In this document: positions 1 to 10,523 of the stretch, piece after piece | How positions within the stretch are numbered: position 1 is the first letter of the stretch | How the letters are laid out: each line of letters begins with the position of its first letter | Assembly: GCA_030323885.1 (NCBI GenBank) | Contig: CM059188.1 | Location: 112,758,776 to 112,822,775 of the forward strand | Reading direction: 5' to 3' | Length of the DNA: 64,000 bases | From: Branchipolynoe longqiensis | Taxonomy: Eukaryota; Annelida; Polychaeta; Phyllodocida; Polynoidae | Program-made: the position numbers and the translations under genes | The notes under the pieces: generated by a model | Seen by the model: only the letters and a program-made list of their open reading frames with translations | Database searches by the model: none | Told to the model about the DNA's origin: nothing

Positions 1-54
1 CGGCCATCCTGTATGGTGCCAGGATAGTCTGGCTACCAATGTTGTAACTTGTAA

Positions 55-290
55 TGCTTGAAGTGTACCGAGGCTAAATCCACATTTAATTAGTGGATAA
101 TTATATCAATAAGTTGTGGTGACTACCCGAGTCACGTGATTTCACATTCTGCGAAACTTAACTGCTCCAGGCCAGTTGCTTCTGAAAAAGATCCAATCTA
201 AGTGGCAAATACTAGTTGTTTATACCTTAATGCAGCCAATAATATGTCTCTGATTCTAATATTGCCCATCGCCGGTCTGTGGAACTTCTG
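55..290 (+). repeat. Diverged direct repeat, left copy
   Basis: This stretch resembles 705-895. Shared blocks include acatttaatt(a/g)gtggataa, ttctgcgaa, and a run around taatgc(a/t)gccaat. Identity is only moderate, by eye about 70 percent. The two copies lie on either side of the SINE-A copy at 373-704 and just outside the left end of DIRS-1. I cannot assign it to a known family. The remaining sequence from 291 to 372 shows nothing recognisable. Confidence 0.5.
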
Positions 291-372
291 GAAGTGAAAG
301 TGAAAGGGAGAAGACACTGAGTAATCATACCCAAAGGGCGTTGTCCAGTTAGTAGTAATTACCCATGCTAAC

Positions 373-704
373 TACCAGACGGGATGGCCGAATGAGTTGA
401 GCGTCCGTCTCCCACTTCGGTAGATAATGTGATTTGAACCCTGGTCAAACCAATGACTTAAAAATTGATACTTATCGCTTCCTAGTCAGGCCCTCAGCAT
501 TATTAGGATAGGGCAAGGACTGGTTGGCTCAATGTTAAGATAATGTGACTGAGCAGGATATCACTTTATCAGGTCATTGTGCTGGTGGCCTTGTCTCCTA
601 GTGGAGCAGCACTATACATTCACCATGAGTGTGCACTGTCACAAGTCCGTACCCGTCCTGATATGACCTCAGCTGTTGCTATGACGTAAAACACAAACAG
701 CAAG
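373..704 (+). mobile_element. SINE-A copy, type 1 head
   Basis: A tRNA-derived SINE of the family that dominates this window. The head holds the A-box-like ggatggccgaatgagttgag, followed by a decayed B box. The body is shared with all other copies: lysine-less, non-coding, with blocks such as ggatagggcaaggactggtt, aggataatgtgactgag, and cctgatatgacc. The tail ends in an A/C-rich stretch after gacgtaaaac. RNA polymerase III would transcribe an active copy from the internal boxes, and a LINE would supply reverse transcriptase. Confidence 0.85.
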
Positions 705-895
705 TGTAATGCCGAAGTTTACCCAAGCTAAACCACATTTAATTGGTGGATAAGGCATTCAGATTATCGACTCAGACGATATGATGTTCTGCGAACCAAA
801 CTGCTCGAGCGAACTGCTTATGAAACCGCACCAATAAATTTATCTGGCGATGCCAAGTATTTTAAACTTTAATGCTGCCAATGTTCTGGAACTGG
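705..895 (+). repeat. Diverged direct repeat, right copy
   Basis: Second copy of the repeat seen at 55-290, starting directly after the SINE-A tail. It ends about 35 bp before the left end of DIRS-1. Either the SINE landed inside an older tandem pair, or both copies are fragments of an unrecognised element. Confidence 0.5.
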
Positions 896-976
896 CGATG
901 TGACGAGTGGCGACTGCACACCGAGTGTTGGTTCTTACATCATCTTCCGAATACCGGAAGCCAAGTCTCGGGGAGA

Positions 977-984
977 TATAAATA
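977..984 (+). promoter_or_regulatory. Possible TATA box in the DIRS-1 left end
   Basis: The sequence tataaata lies in the left inverted-repeat segment, upstream of the gag remnant. The matching complementary segment near the right end reads agagaaatagcc on its complement and has lost the TATA. DIRS transcription is known to start in the left repeat, so the position is reasonable, but there is no direct evidence of use. Confidence 0.3.
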
Positions 985-1442
985 GCCTGCGCCAGTCGCG
1001 TCCCATCCAGTCATGAGCCGGCAGTCGGATCAGCAGCACATGTAGTACGCAGGTGAGTGAGACAGAATATACACACGTATACTACGTAGTATAGCGAAGT
1101 TCTACAATTCGGTAAGTATTCTTTTACTTGACTAATTCTTTGCAGCTTCTCGTTGCAGGTACATTCGCTAGCAGACTTCTGTGACTGAGATGCACAGCTC
1201 GCCTGTAGTTAACCTGAAAACCTCTGCCAGGTCTTCCTCGGGCGGGTTGAAGGCTTGACGTTAGTGAAGATGTCGTCAACTGACCCAGCCTAGGACAGAA
1301 CCACACCATATAAGTGATTCTGGCCCAGACGTGCAACTATTGAGTAAAAAGAAGAAGTTGCCTCGTAAGACAAAATTGTCGGTAAGCATACCCGAATTAC
1401 CGGGCATGTCGAGTCAGGCCCTACTGGCCCAGACACCTACAC

Positions 1443-2729
1443 ATGGCAGTGGCCACAGCAGTCGGTATAGCACCCGACAAAGAGTTGGCAGAGATGAGAC
1501 TACTCTTTAAAGAAATGAAGAACTTGACTGAGAAGAATGTGGCCTATGTACAGCTACTAGCTGAAGCTGAGCAGAATAGGCAAACAGATGTGAATAAGAC
1601 GTTGGCAGAAGCAGTTGCTGAACCAGACACAGAGGCCACAGGACCAGCTTGGGTTCCTCCAAGCATTTGAAGATTGGCCGTTGTCAACCGACCCACGTGA
1701 TTTCGGTTGGGAGACAGATGAAGAAAGCGAGCAGCCACCAGTGGTCGACGCGCCATACACGCCACAAGAGAAAATCACTAAACCACCTGTTACTAACAAA
1801 AGGTTGCGCCTACCCCACCAGCTAGTGCAGCAGGGTCGAGTCAAAGTGAGGCAGATAAAACTGAGTCGTGTAATGTGTTTATTTTAATGAGGGTAATCTG
1901 TACTCAGAATTGCAGGATTTGTACAAGAAGTTACGTAAACCACTAAAGGAGAGAGCTGGAGCTTTTTACGCATACACTAAGCCTAAGAAAGCGATTAATG
2001 ATATAGCTAGGTAATACACAGGTATCGAAACTATCCCCAAGGCGAGAGTACAGGCCCTCAATGATGAGATTAAGTTTGTAGAGGGACGCAAACTTGCCGA
2101 GGAAGGGATGCTTTGGGCGACTAAAGGCATAGTAGCGGCTCTTATGGCCATTGCACCGACCATAGTTCTTATCCTGTCCAGAGGGAAAGGGGATAACGAG
2201 CTAGATGAGCAGGCTAAACCTATGTTACTATTGTTAGATGCTATAAAAGTACTTGTACACGCACATGCACGCCCACCTAACGGCTGACAGGCTGTTGAAT
2301 ATCAGTAAAGTAGTGAACAATCCACTAGGCAAAGAGGTCATCAAGCGTAAGGTGGATAAATATGGAGAGAAGGAGATTCCCACTGAGCATTTGTTAGGTG
2401 AGAATCTGGGCGACATGAATAAACAGGTCATTAAGAGTGCGAGGGCCACAGATACGGTAATGAACATATTATTAGCCCCAAAGAAGTGGAAGCATAGTTC
2501 AGACTATTTCACTCGCCCAGCTGTCCTAGGTAGACGATTCAGGGGTCAGTACATCAGGGGCCGAGGGGGCAGTGACGAGGTATGCCGTACCCGATGTGGA
2601 ATGCTCGTCAGGGCTATCAAGGCTAGACCTACAATAGGCCAGGCACTTACGCAGCCCCTAATTACCAGTCGTCACCAAGGGGAGGCCGGTGCCGCCAGCG
2701 GCCAGACAAGGAATTTTCCCAAGTAATCC
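1443..2729 (+). pseudogene. DIRS-1 gag remnant
   Basis: This would encode the structural nucleic-acid-binding protein of the element. The reading shifts frame near 1650 and again near 1890, meets a stop at about 2010, and shifts once more near 2250. Recognisable parts are a charged amphipathic stretch near the start (LAEMRLLFKEMKNLTEK), an acidic stretch (ETDEESEQ), a motif ALMAIAPT that parallels TLTAIAPV in the DIRS-2 gag, and an Arg/Gly-rich end (RRFRGQYIRGRGG), also as in DIRS-2. Identification rests on position upstream of RT and on these parallels with DIRS-2. The product is not functional. Confidence 0.65.
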
Positions 2730-2759
2730 CACACACTCAGGTGAGTGAACGAGTAACAG

Positions 2760-3450
2760 TTGAGATGTAGTCACCCCAAGTTTACAGCGGGGAATATTAC
2801 TAAATCTATAGACATTTGGAAAGAAATTACTTCTGATGCTTGGATTATAAATTGTGTACAAGGCTTACAAATACCTTTTCTAGTAGAGCCCTTACAGGCG
2901 TGGACTCCACACCCATTTAAAATGGGGATGGAGGAAGCATGTTTCATTGAACATGAGTGAAAACTTTTATGTGATAAAAATGTTTTGAAATTAGTGAGAC
3001 CGGTGGCAGATCAGTGGATTTTAAATATATTTTTACGACCTAAGTATAATGGAAAATTTCCTCTGATTTTGGATCTCACAGTGCTGAACAAATTAATTCG
3101 CTATGAACATTTTAAAATGTACAGCTTGAATACAGCGCTAGATTTGATAAATCCGTGGGCATGGATGGCTCGTGCTGATTTGACTGACGCTTATTATTGG
3201 CAGCATATACGGATATGGACAGATAGTACAACGGCCCTAGCATATGTAAAGAATATGGGTAGTACCCGTTCAGCGATTACAATTGGCAATTGAAATTTGG
3301 CAATGGGCCCAAAACAATGACTGTTGGCTAACAATTACCCACATTCCGGGATTTGAAAATACACTAGCAGATTTACCCTCTAGACACTTTAAGGACCATT
3401 TGGAATGGTCGTTAAACCCTGATGTATTTCAGGATATAATTTGGCACGGT
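2760..3450 (+). pseudogene. DIRS-1 reverse transcriptase / RNase H remnant with internal deletion
   Basis: This is the start of the RT (WKEITSDAW, parallel to WHKITSDQK in DIRS-2) followed by a stop near 2958. The fingers and first palm motif follow (LILDLTVLNK, ADLTDAYYW). The frame then jumps directly into RNase H (WTDSTTALAYVKNMG). The YxDD box and thumb are missing, so about 800 bp were lost at roughly 3200. A second frame from 3283 continues the RNase H end (HIPGFENTLADLPSRHF, HLEWSLNPD), which matches DIRS-2 residue by residue in many places. The start of the LINE insertion obscures the downstream end. Confidence 0.85.
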
Positions 3451-3499
3451 CAGGCCAAATTAGACACAGGTGAAGAGTCGATAAAGGCTACAAAATTGA

Positions 3500-5016
3500 T
3501 GGCCTACCTTTTTTAGCGCACTCCGTAAATATAAATCATCTGGTATAAAAGACATCAGTACTGCCTTGATAAAGATGGCAATAACAACACTAATTAGGGA
3601 ATTCACACATATGTACAACTTAATAATTAAAACAGGCATCTTCCCCGATGCATGGAAAGTAGCTACAGTCACCCCAATCCCCAAGACCAATAACCCAAGA
3701 TACTGCAGTGAACTGCGACCAATTTCAATCCTCCCACTTCCAGGAAGAATTATTGAACAGATCATACATAACCAAGTTAAAGCATTCCTTGAATCATCCA
3801 ACTATCTGACCTACCAGCAAAACGGATTTAGGAAAAACAAATCCACAACAGGGGCTCAGGCATCTCTACTGGATGAACTTTTGGGCAACATGGATAAAGG
3901 CGAACTAACAATCACTGTCTTCCTTGATTTCAAGAAGGCATTTGATACAATTGACCACGAGATCCTGATGCAGAAAGTTTTAAGAGCTGGATTAGGCAAC
4001 AAAGCACATCAGTTCTTCACAAATTACCTCAAGAACAGGATGCAGTGCACAAAACTAAACAACAATGAGTCCACCACCCATAGGGTCAAGACCGGCATGC
4101 CACAGGGCTCCACCCTAGGACCCCTGCTATTCCTAATCTTTATTGATGACCTACCACTAGTATCTGAAAGAGCAACATTTACATTATTTGCTGATGATGC
4201 AGCACTCACAGTACACAATAGAGATATTGTGGCAGCTGCAGCCTAGACAGACATGGTGCTAGATAAGGTGAATACATGGTGCTATGAAAATAAACTAACA
4301 GTAAATAGTGCCAAGACAGAGTATGTGATCTATGGGACGAAAATGAGAAAATCAAGAGCCCCTCAAATCCAACTACATATGGGTGGAACCTTACTTCGTG
4401 AAGTGGACTCCTACAAATACCTGGGCACAACTCTTGACTCCACTCTAAATGGGAATCGACAATTGGCGAGACTGAATCAAACGCTGGCACTAAAACTGAC
4501 AACTTTTTGGAAATTAAGGAAATTCATAAGTGAAAACACTGCACTACTCCTGTACAAGACTACAATATTGCCTGTTATACATTACAATGACATCATATAT
4601 ATGAGCTCTTAACAAAACAACAAAAGATCAGACTGCAAAGAATTCAGAACCGAGCACTGAGAACAGTTTACCAAGGCAAGACACTCAGTGTGGCTGAACT
4701 GCACAAGAAAGCAAAATTGGATACTCTCTCAGAACTAAGGGACCTACACCTGATGGCACTAATGCACAAACGCACAAAAGACGAAAAATTCATTGACCGC
4801 ATAAATAGAATAACAAAAGAGGAGCCTCCACTCTGCTCAATGTACCACACCCATCAACAAATAAATATATCGGAGCACCAATCTACAAAGGTAGTGTCAT
4901 GTGGAATGACCTCCCTATCAGAGTCAGAGAAACGCAAACAATACTTGCCTTCAAAAATGCATATAGAGCCCACCTGGTTATTCAGGCCCTTAAATGACTA
5001 CTGCAGTAATTACTAG
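3500..5016 (+). pseudogene. LINE reverse transcriptase remnant
   Basis: The RT copies LINE RNA at a nicked target. The frame open from 3566 carries the expected blocks: ELRPISILP, NGFRKNKST, FLDFKKAFDTIDH (motif A aspartates), GMPQGSTLGPLLFLIF, and LFADDAAL, the catalytic ADD near residue 208. A stop at 4246 precedes a continuation from 4253 (YKYLGTTLDS). The frame shifts near 4610 and the C-terminal part (LQRIQNRALRT, then ELHKKAKLDTLSELRDLHL) is readable to about 4990. The C-terminal block with a WNDLP-type motif is typical of LINE ORF2 ends. No endonuclease domain is present because of 5' truncation. It is inactive. Confidence 0.85.
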
Positions 5017-5516
5017 CAAAGCCCTGAGCTCCTGCCACCCCGGATCCTCACTTGCTCTCTGGTGGGTTTTCCCCCCGTACCACCCACCCCAATGGGCCCC
5101 CCTCCCCTGCCACCACCCTTAACCATCATGAACAAACCATCAACACACCGAACATCCTACACAACTATCAATCTGTTTAAAACACATTGAACATTATATA
5201 AGACAGACAAAATGTCTTGTCAACTCTGAACTTAACTTGTTTTATAAGAGAAAAAATGTAACCCACAACGATTATTTGAGTTGCCCCGAGTATACACCTT
5301 CTACTCGGTGCTGCTCCTCATTTTTGCATGAACTACAGTGACTGGTGCTGTACATTATACAGCAGGAGCCACTCCCTTAATTCTACAGGATCGGTGCTGT
5401 AACTAATACAGCACAAACTTAGATTATTGAGACTGTCAATTCTAATAGTAAGATGGCCGGAAGACCAGTGCCCCGGCGCTGACAAATGTCATGTTCAGAT
5501 GAATAAATACTTTACC
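5017..5516 (+). other. LINE 3' untranslated region
   Basis: Non-coding tail of the LINE, rich in short C tracts at first and AT-rich later, ending at the AATAAA signal and A tract. It is the part that recurs in reverse complement at 33730-34165. Confidence 0.7.
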
Positions 5517-5679
5517 AAAAAAAAAAAAAAGACTTAACGAGAAAAACTTTAGATCATTTCGTCTTTACGTGGAGACCGTCGGCAATTAATACAGCGCATT
5601 GAGCATGGTGCTACGATGGGAGGATTATAGGTGAGAACTTTCTCATAAAGTGGTTCTGCAAAAGTTGTCATGAACAACG

Positions 5680-6343
5680 ACCGCCACAGCCGCGGTATGC
5701 CAGTTTCTGGTCAGTCGATATGGCACTGGTGTGGGTAGAAACACTAGGATCGAATATTAACATGTCTTTAAAGTTGTTGATGTTAAAACTATTTTGTTGC
5801 TATTGGTCTCCTCGCAGAGGGGGTAGACAATTTTGAATTTATGTACGGATAGAATGATATGTATGAAAAAAGCTATTACGTTCAAAATGAGATGGCTCTT
5901 GAAACATAATGAACTGGGTCAACTGCTTGACACAATTACCTTTTATGCATATCCGAGGAACAAGAAACTTTGTGTAGTTAGGACACTCTCCAGATATTTG
6001 GACAGGACAACACTGTTACGTAAAGGCAAAACACAGCTTTTATTGTCTTACATTGTACCCCCCAAGCTGATCTCCCAAGCAACACTAGCCCGGTGTACCA
6101 TTGAAGTGCTGAACCAGGTGGGGATTGACACCACTAGGTTCAAAGGTCAGCACAAGGGGAGCGGTGGCGTCCTCAGCAAAGGTCATGGGGGCGAGCCTGA
6201 ATGTGGTAATGAGGAACTCATCGTGGTGTGACGCGAGGAGTTTCGCACATCATTACCATAAACCGATAGAAAACCCAGGGCAAGCACAACGGGCCATCCT
6301 GGAGACAGTTAATAATGTTCAATACATTTTAAATAGAGATTAA
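5680..6343 (+). pseudogene. DIRS-1 tyrosine recombinase remnant
   Basis: This enzyme would integrate the circular DNA copy. Sequence before 5832 matches the middle of the DIRS-2 recombinase in pieces (FW-VDM, then SPRRG at the place of the catalytic TGHRGQT arginine). The frame from 5833 aligns well with DIRS-2: KKLCVVRTLSRYL against RKLCVVSAIRAYI, and QATLARCTIEVLNQVGIDTT against RDTLARWTITVLKLAGVDTS. The HxxR box is damaged: the frame shifts just there (about 6150). The last helix with the active tyrosine (SFAHHYHKPIENP) survives in another frame at about 6240-6275. The N-terminal half is missing or unrecognisable next to the LINE. Confidence 0.85.
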
Positions 6344-6654
6344 AGTTAAAGAATCATGACGTGATTGTTTTTTTCACAAATTAAGGATGTGGTTTGACAA
6401 ATCTTTTGAAAAGGATGGAAGAAGCGGAAATGTATTTATATGATTATCACTGCATGTTGTCGCAGACAAGTTTAAGAATTATAAAATGTGGAAAATGTTG
6501 GATTGTTAATAATAAAAAATTGAATGGCAATTACTTGGTTAATTGGTTAATTATAAGTATATAGACATCTGAGATGACTTGTAATAATACAATGAACTTA
6601 AAAATCAAAAAGAGAAAATAAGAGGGAGATTCTAATAAGCTACAAACACTCTCC

Positions 6655-6922
6655 CCGGGACTTGGCTTCCTGTATTCGGAAGATGATGTAAGAATATTAG
6701 TTAAACTAGACTTACCTGTAAGTTGATGTATAACTAAGATTCTTGTGAATCTTACGAATACGAAGACAAGGATAGGGGCCCACCCACCCATCCCTTAGTT
6801 GTTACATTCTTCATATTACAAAGGCTGACTGGGACGCGACTGGGGCAGGCTATTTCTCTCTCCCCTGATCCTTGTCTTCGTATTCATAAGATACGTCAAC
6901 TTACAGGTACGTCTAGTTTAAC
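6655..6922 (+). repeat. DIRS-1 internal complementary region and right end
   Basis: From 6655 to 6703 the sequence is the reverse complement of the left outer end. From 6704 to 6785 it is the reverse complement of the extreme right end, with about 20 extra bases around 6735. From 6829 it is the right inverted repeat plus the outer right segment. The junction near 6704 therefore records the joined ends of a circular form. Confidence 0.8.
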
Positions 6923-6930
6923 TGTATTAT

Positions 6931-7263
6931 TGTTTTATATCCTGGCAACATCTAAGGTCATAACAGGACGTGTACTGACGTATGACAGTACCCACTCATG
7001 ACGGCTTTATAGTGCTACCCCATTAGGAGAACAGGCCACCAGCACCATGACCTGATATCCCACTCTGTCACATTATCCTGACACTGAGCCAACCAGTCCT
7101 TGCCCTATCCTAATAATTCCGAGTGCCTGACTAGGAAATGTCATGTATCAATTTTAAAGTCATTCGTTTGACTCGATGAGGATGTTCAAACTCATGGGTT
7201 CGAATCCCACGATCTACCAAAACGAGAGATGGATGCTCAACTCTTACCCCCATCCCGTCTGGT
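6931..7263 (-). mobile_element. SINE-A copy, type 1 head
   Basis: Near full-length copy lying a few bases beyond the right end of DIRS-1. The head is at the right side (complement of ccatcccgtctggtc) and a B box (gggttcgaatccca on the plus strand) is well kept. Confidence 0.85.
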
Positions 7264-7283
7264 CCCACATACATCGTGTTAAA

Positions 7284-7363
7284 GGATGAAAGATCTCCGC
7301 GATTTCGCGGAAATTGGCCATCGGCGTTTCCGCGTTTTTTTGCCAGGGACCACTTTCATCCCT
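7284..7363. mobile_element. Short foldback element, family ggatgaaag
   Basis: An 80-bp element with terminal inverted repeats ggatgaaag at the left and ctttcatcc at the right. The left end continues atctccgcgatttcgcgg. The same termini bound a 316-bp element at 27413-27728, so this is a small internal-deletion form of that family. Confidence 0.7.
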
Positions 7364-7401
7364 GGTTTAATGTGACTTCTGTAGTTCAAATAGGATTTGT
7401 T

Positions 7402-7646
7402 AAACCCCAGTCACACTATGGCTTGCAACCACTTTGGACCAGAGAACCCGGTCACCGGCGACCAAAGCAATGCTCGCTGACCTCTGGGTGACCATTTTCG
7501 TAGCAAGGAGGTTTTTAGTGCAATAACTCCAACCTTCATGCGACCAAAATGGTCGCAAGAAGGTCGGTGACTACTTTGTGACCATTTGCGATCAACCTTT
7601 TTTTGTGGTTTGGCAAAGTGGTCACAAACAGTAGTTGGACTGGGGT
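7402..7646. mobile_element. Foldback MITE-H, long copy
   Basis: The ends read ccccagtcacacta and the complement of gttggactgggg. The interior is dense with variants of gcgaccac and ggtcgca in both directions. A second copy with the same ends is at 24459-24615. There is no transposase. Confidence 0.75.
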
Positions 7647-8383
7647 ATTAGGCCATGTATCCATAGACCGTTGTTCCCTTGTTCCGTGTTCACTTGTGAC
7701 CTTGTGACGCGCTACACAGACAAACCTGTGTTTTGCTTAGTGGCCGTTCCCATAGGTTGGACCCATGAACTGCATGGCCTCGTGCATGCACGTGTGACAT
7801 ACTTTCCGGTGTAACAGGAAATCGAAAAAAAAACATGCCCCAAGTAAATAATGGTTCATTGAGATATCTGGTGCATGCACAATAAGAATTTGGAATATTA
7901 AAATGGTTCTATTTACTGTATGCAGTGATTGAAATTGGAACTAAAAAGGCCATTTTGCTAACGACATTGTTTTCATTGCCAATCCTGAAGCTGAGTGATA
8001 ATACCAGGATATTGCTGCACCTTTTATCTTTAGAATGGCCACAGTGGCGAGATCTGTGAATAAAGGCCAGGGGACCAGGATACCGTTTTCAGTGCATGTG
8101 CAGTTGGAATTATGAACTGGACTATCACAAAGATGTTTTCATTAGGATAAAGACTGCCAAACATGGGGTGGGTTTGCAATTTCCCGGGGGGATATGCGAT
8201 TTCCGAGGAAATTGCAACCCACCCCCCTCATGCCCATATATGGCATGGGGGTTTGTGATTTCCGAGGAAATCACAAGTGGGGGTTTGCGATTTACAGGGT
8301 TTGCAATTTCCTGCTACACCGGGAACATAGAGAATGAACATATTCATTGTCTGTGTGGCACGCCTATGGATACAATACCTTAG
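7647..8383. mobile_element. Foldback MITE-K copy with an insertion
   Basis: The outer ends match the copy at 10807-11077: left ttaggccatgtatccatag, right ctatggatacaatacctta. Shared interior blocks are gtgttttgcttagtggcc and cccataggttggaccca. The body is interrupted between about 7816 and 8318. Confidence 0.75.
7816..8318. other. Insertion inside MITE-K, foldback-like
   Basis: About 500 bp that are absent from the copy at 10807-11077. The ends look inverted (caggaaat at the left, atttcctg at the right). The right third carries several copies of gggtttgcgatttccgagga in both orientations, some predicted to form hairpins. No coding potential is convincing. Confidence 0.5.
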
Positions 8384-8531
8384 AGGACACACTGCTCAAC
8401 ATTTTCCAGATTGTTTTGGTGCATGGATGATAATGATTCCAGTGTGCATATATATTTCTAACACAACATAGTCTCCACACTTCCTCTGATTCTGGATCCA
8501 GCACCACATGCATTCGCATTGGAAATGGGAA

Positions 8532-8868
8532 ACGGGACGTAGCTTAGGCAGTACAGTGTCCACCCTTCAAGGTGTGAGTCATCTGATCGATCCTGCTCAG
8601 TGGACCCATTTGCAGTTTACACCGTTTTCCATCCCAACCAGTGGTCCACAACTGGTTCATCAAAGGCTGTGGTATGTTTTGTCCTGATTGTGGGAAAATG
8701 CCTATAAAAGACCGCTTGCTGCTTATCGGAAAGAATAACCAATGTGGTGCAGGGGGTTTCCTCCAAATAAATATGCCAGAATGACCATACGTTTGACGTC
8801 CAATAGCCAATGATAAAAATGAATGTGCTCTAGAGGCGTCGTTAAATAAAACAAGCTTGACTTTTGTA
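8532..8868 (+). mobile_element. SINE-C, near full length
   Basis: The head cgggacgtagcttaggcag with a later gatcgatcctg fits the A and B boxes of a tRNA-derived SINE. The body includes the complement of gtgcactttcccaca-like and cggctattgg-like blocks found in the other copies, and the tail is taaataaaacaagctt. Four further fragments are at 22202, 26325, 31330 and 62039. I recall this family as widespread in molluscs, which supports the organism call; that is memory and not a search. Confidence 0.75.
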
Positions 8869-9116
8869 GAGTTGCAAACGCGGCTTAACACATTTAAGCA
8901 GTTTGACTGTCGCAGGTTGTTGTTTCAGGTGAAATTTGCATGATTTTGACAGCTTTGATTTTTGTTAGATCCCCAGTTAATTAGCTAAATATGAAAATAA
9001 TATAAGTGTGCTTTTATCTAAATCTGCGTCTAATTTGAAGCTGTGCCAAACATGTTGGTAGCCTGAGAGAACTTTTCCCCATCTTCCTTCTATCGTCATA
9101 TTTGCTTATTCCATTG

Positions 9117-9400
9117 ACTGGATGCGGTGGCGGCTGAATTGGTAAAATGCAGGCTTCCCATGAGAGTTTGAAACCTCGCCGAGTCAAAGCAATGGCTTAC
9201 AAAATTGATACTTGACACGTCCTAGCCTTGCGCTATGCATTACTAGGATATGGAAACGGCTGGTTAGCTCACTATCAGGATAATGTGACTTAGTGGGACT
9301 GCACTATAAAGTCACCATGAGTGCACACTGTCACAAATCTGTGCCCATCCTGATATGACCTTAGATGTTGCTATGATGTAAAACCCCAACAAACAAACAG
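9117..9400 (+). mobile_element. SINE-A copy, type 2 head
   Basis: The head variant is gatgcggtggcggctgaatt with a decayed B box. The middle of the body (the ggtcatggtgctggc block) is deleted. The tail ends aacaaacaaacag. Confidence 0.8.
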
Positions 9401-9426
9401 CTTATTTTGTTCTTCCCATTGGATGT

Positions 9427-9634
9427 TGGTTGGGAGTTTCACATCCTGGCAAATTCTAATGCCAGCACCATAACCCAATATCCCACTCGGTCACATTATC
9501 CTAACACCGAATCAACCAGTCCTTGCCCTATCCTAATAATGCCGAATGCCTGGCTAGGAGTAGGAAGCGACAAGTATCAATTTGTAAGTCATTGGTTTGA
9601 CTCGACCAGGGTTCGAACCTCAACTCAATCAGCC
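9427..9634 (-). mobile_element. SINE-A, internally deleted copy
   Basis: Tail at the left (complement of cctggcaa) and B box at the right (gggttcgaacc on the plus strand). About 80 bp of the 3' body are missing. Confidence 0.8.
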
Positions 9635-9643
9635 ATGTTAGTC

Positions 9644-9705
9644 GGGGAGGCCTGGTTGTCTTGTTTGTTGGTGAGTTGCTCGCTGGGTGGCGCCACCCCC
9701 TCACC
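9644..9705 (+). repeat. Direct repeat flanking a SINE, left copy
   Basis: A 58-62 bp sequence containing cctggttgtc and tcgctgggtggcgccacc. It recurs at 9968-10025 on the far side of the SINE-A copy at 9714. The copies are about 90 percent identical with small gaps. Confidence 0.8.
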
Positions 9706-9713
9706 ACTTCCAA

Positions 9714-9967
9714 CCAACGACTTATAAAATTGACACTTGTTACTTCCTAGCCAGGCGTTCAACATCATTAGGATAGAACAATGACTGGTTGGCTCAGTAT
9801 CAGGATAATGTGACTCAGTGGGATATCAGGTCATGGTGCTGGCAGCCTGATCCCCCCAGTGGGCCAGCACTATAAAATCGACATGCGCCTGCACTGTCAC
9901 AAGTCAGTGCCCATCCTGATATGGCCTTAGATGTTGCCAGGACCTAAACCCCAACAACCAACCAACT
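9714..9967 (+). mobile_element. SINE-A, headless copy
   Basis: It starts after the tRNA-like head at caacgacttataaaattg and ends in caacaaccaacc. It lies exactly between the direct repeats 9644-9705 and 9968-10025. Confidence 0.8.
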
Positions 9968-10025
9968 GGGGAGCCTGGTTGTCTTTGTTGGTGAATTGCT
10001 CGCTGGGTGGCGCCACCTCCCTACC
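9968..10025 (+). repeat. Direct repeat flanking a SINE, right copy
   Basis: Right partner of 9644-9705. The tract 10026-10190 after it shows nothing recognisable. Confidence 0.8.
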
Positions 10026-10190
10026 CCGTGATTGCCCCGCGTTCCGTCCACCTGGCGGCCGTGATGGGTAGGTTGGCTGCAAGCACCTGCTCCATCACTT
10101 ATACTGCAAGGTCAGGGCGATGATCTATGAGTCGTTCATGCTGACAGGTCAATGCACATAATCTTTGTACCACGTCGACCTTGACCTTTC

Positions 10191-10523
10191 CAGACCTGCC
10201 TACCCCATATTTCCTATTTGGCTACTCCAGGGGATAACAAAATATTGTGTTCTTTTCAAAAAAGATTATTGACATACCAAATTTTAATTTAGGGTATGTC
10301 AATCATGATAATCCGGCTTAAAATTGAGGAAAATATGTAACACTAACAATTGTATGGGTAATCAGGTTTTGCCTACCCTAAATTTCGTATTTGGATAATT
10401 GTGTACTAGAAAAATGTGTGCTTTAAAAATAATTGGTGTATAAAATTATAATTTTGGGTATTGTACTCAGGCTTAATATTGTCCATAATAGATTACCCAA
10501 AGTCGTATTGGCAGGCAGGTCTG
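10191..10523. mobile_element. Foldback element with cagacctgcct termini
   Basis: Left end cagacctgcct, right end ggcaggtctg preceded by another gcag. The AT-rich interior repeats taccc(c/t)a(t/a)atttc and its complement. No coding sequence. Sequence from 10524 to 10806 shows nothing recognisable. Confidence 0.5.

Larger units (their letters stand above)
3450..5531 (+). mobile_element. 5'-truncated LINE inserted in DIRS-1
   Basis: A non-LTR retrotransposon fragment. It begins inside the region just before the RT domain and runs through the RT, a C-terminal domain, a 3' untranslated region, an AATAAA signal (about 5502) and a 14-15 base A tract ending near 5531. It separates the RNase H and recombinase remnants of DIRS-1, so it is younger than that element. 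The exact 5' junction (3440-3510) and the target duplication are not clear by eye. A second copy of its 3' region, on the other strand, is at 33730-34165. The RT type looks like the Jockey/CR1/L2 group, but I cannot place it in a clade. Confidence 0.85.
932..6922 (+). mobile_element. DIRS-1: decayed DIRS-type tyrosine-recombinase retrotransposon
   Basis: The ends show the DIRS plan. The left end has an outer segment (about 932-973) followed by an inverted-repeat segment (about 974-1008). Near the right end, 6655-6703 is the reverse complement of the left outer segment, and 6704-6785 is the reverse complement of the extreme right end (6863-6922); together these form the internal complementary region. 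Segment 6829-6862 is the reverse complement of 974-1008 and is the right inverted repeat. Between the ends lie remnants of gag, RT/RNase H and tyrosine recombinase, in that order, all broken. A LINE interrupts the element. In known DIRS elements this arrangement lets the ends be completed from a circular intermediate. Confidence 0.85.
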
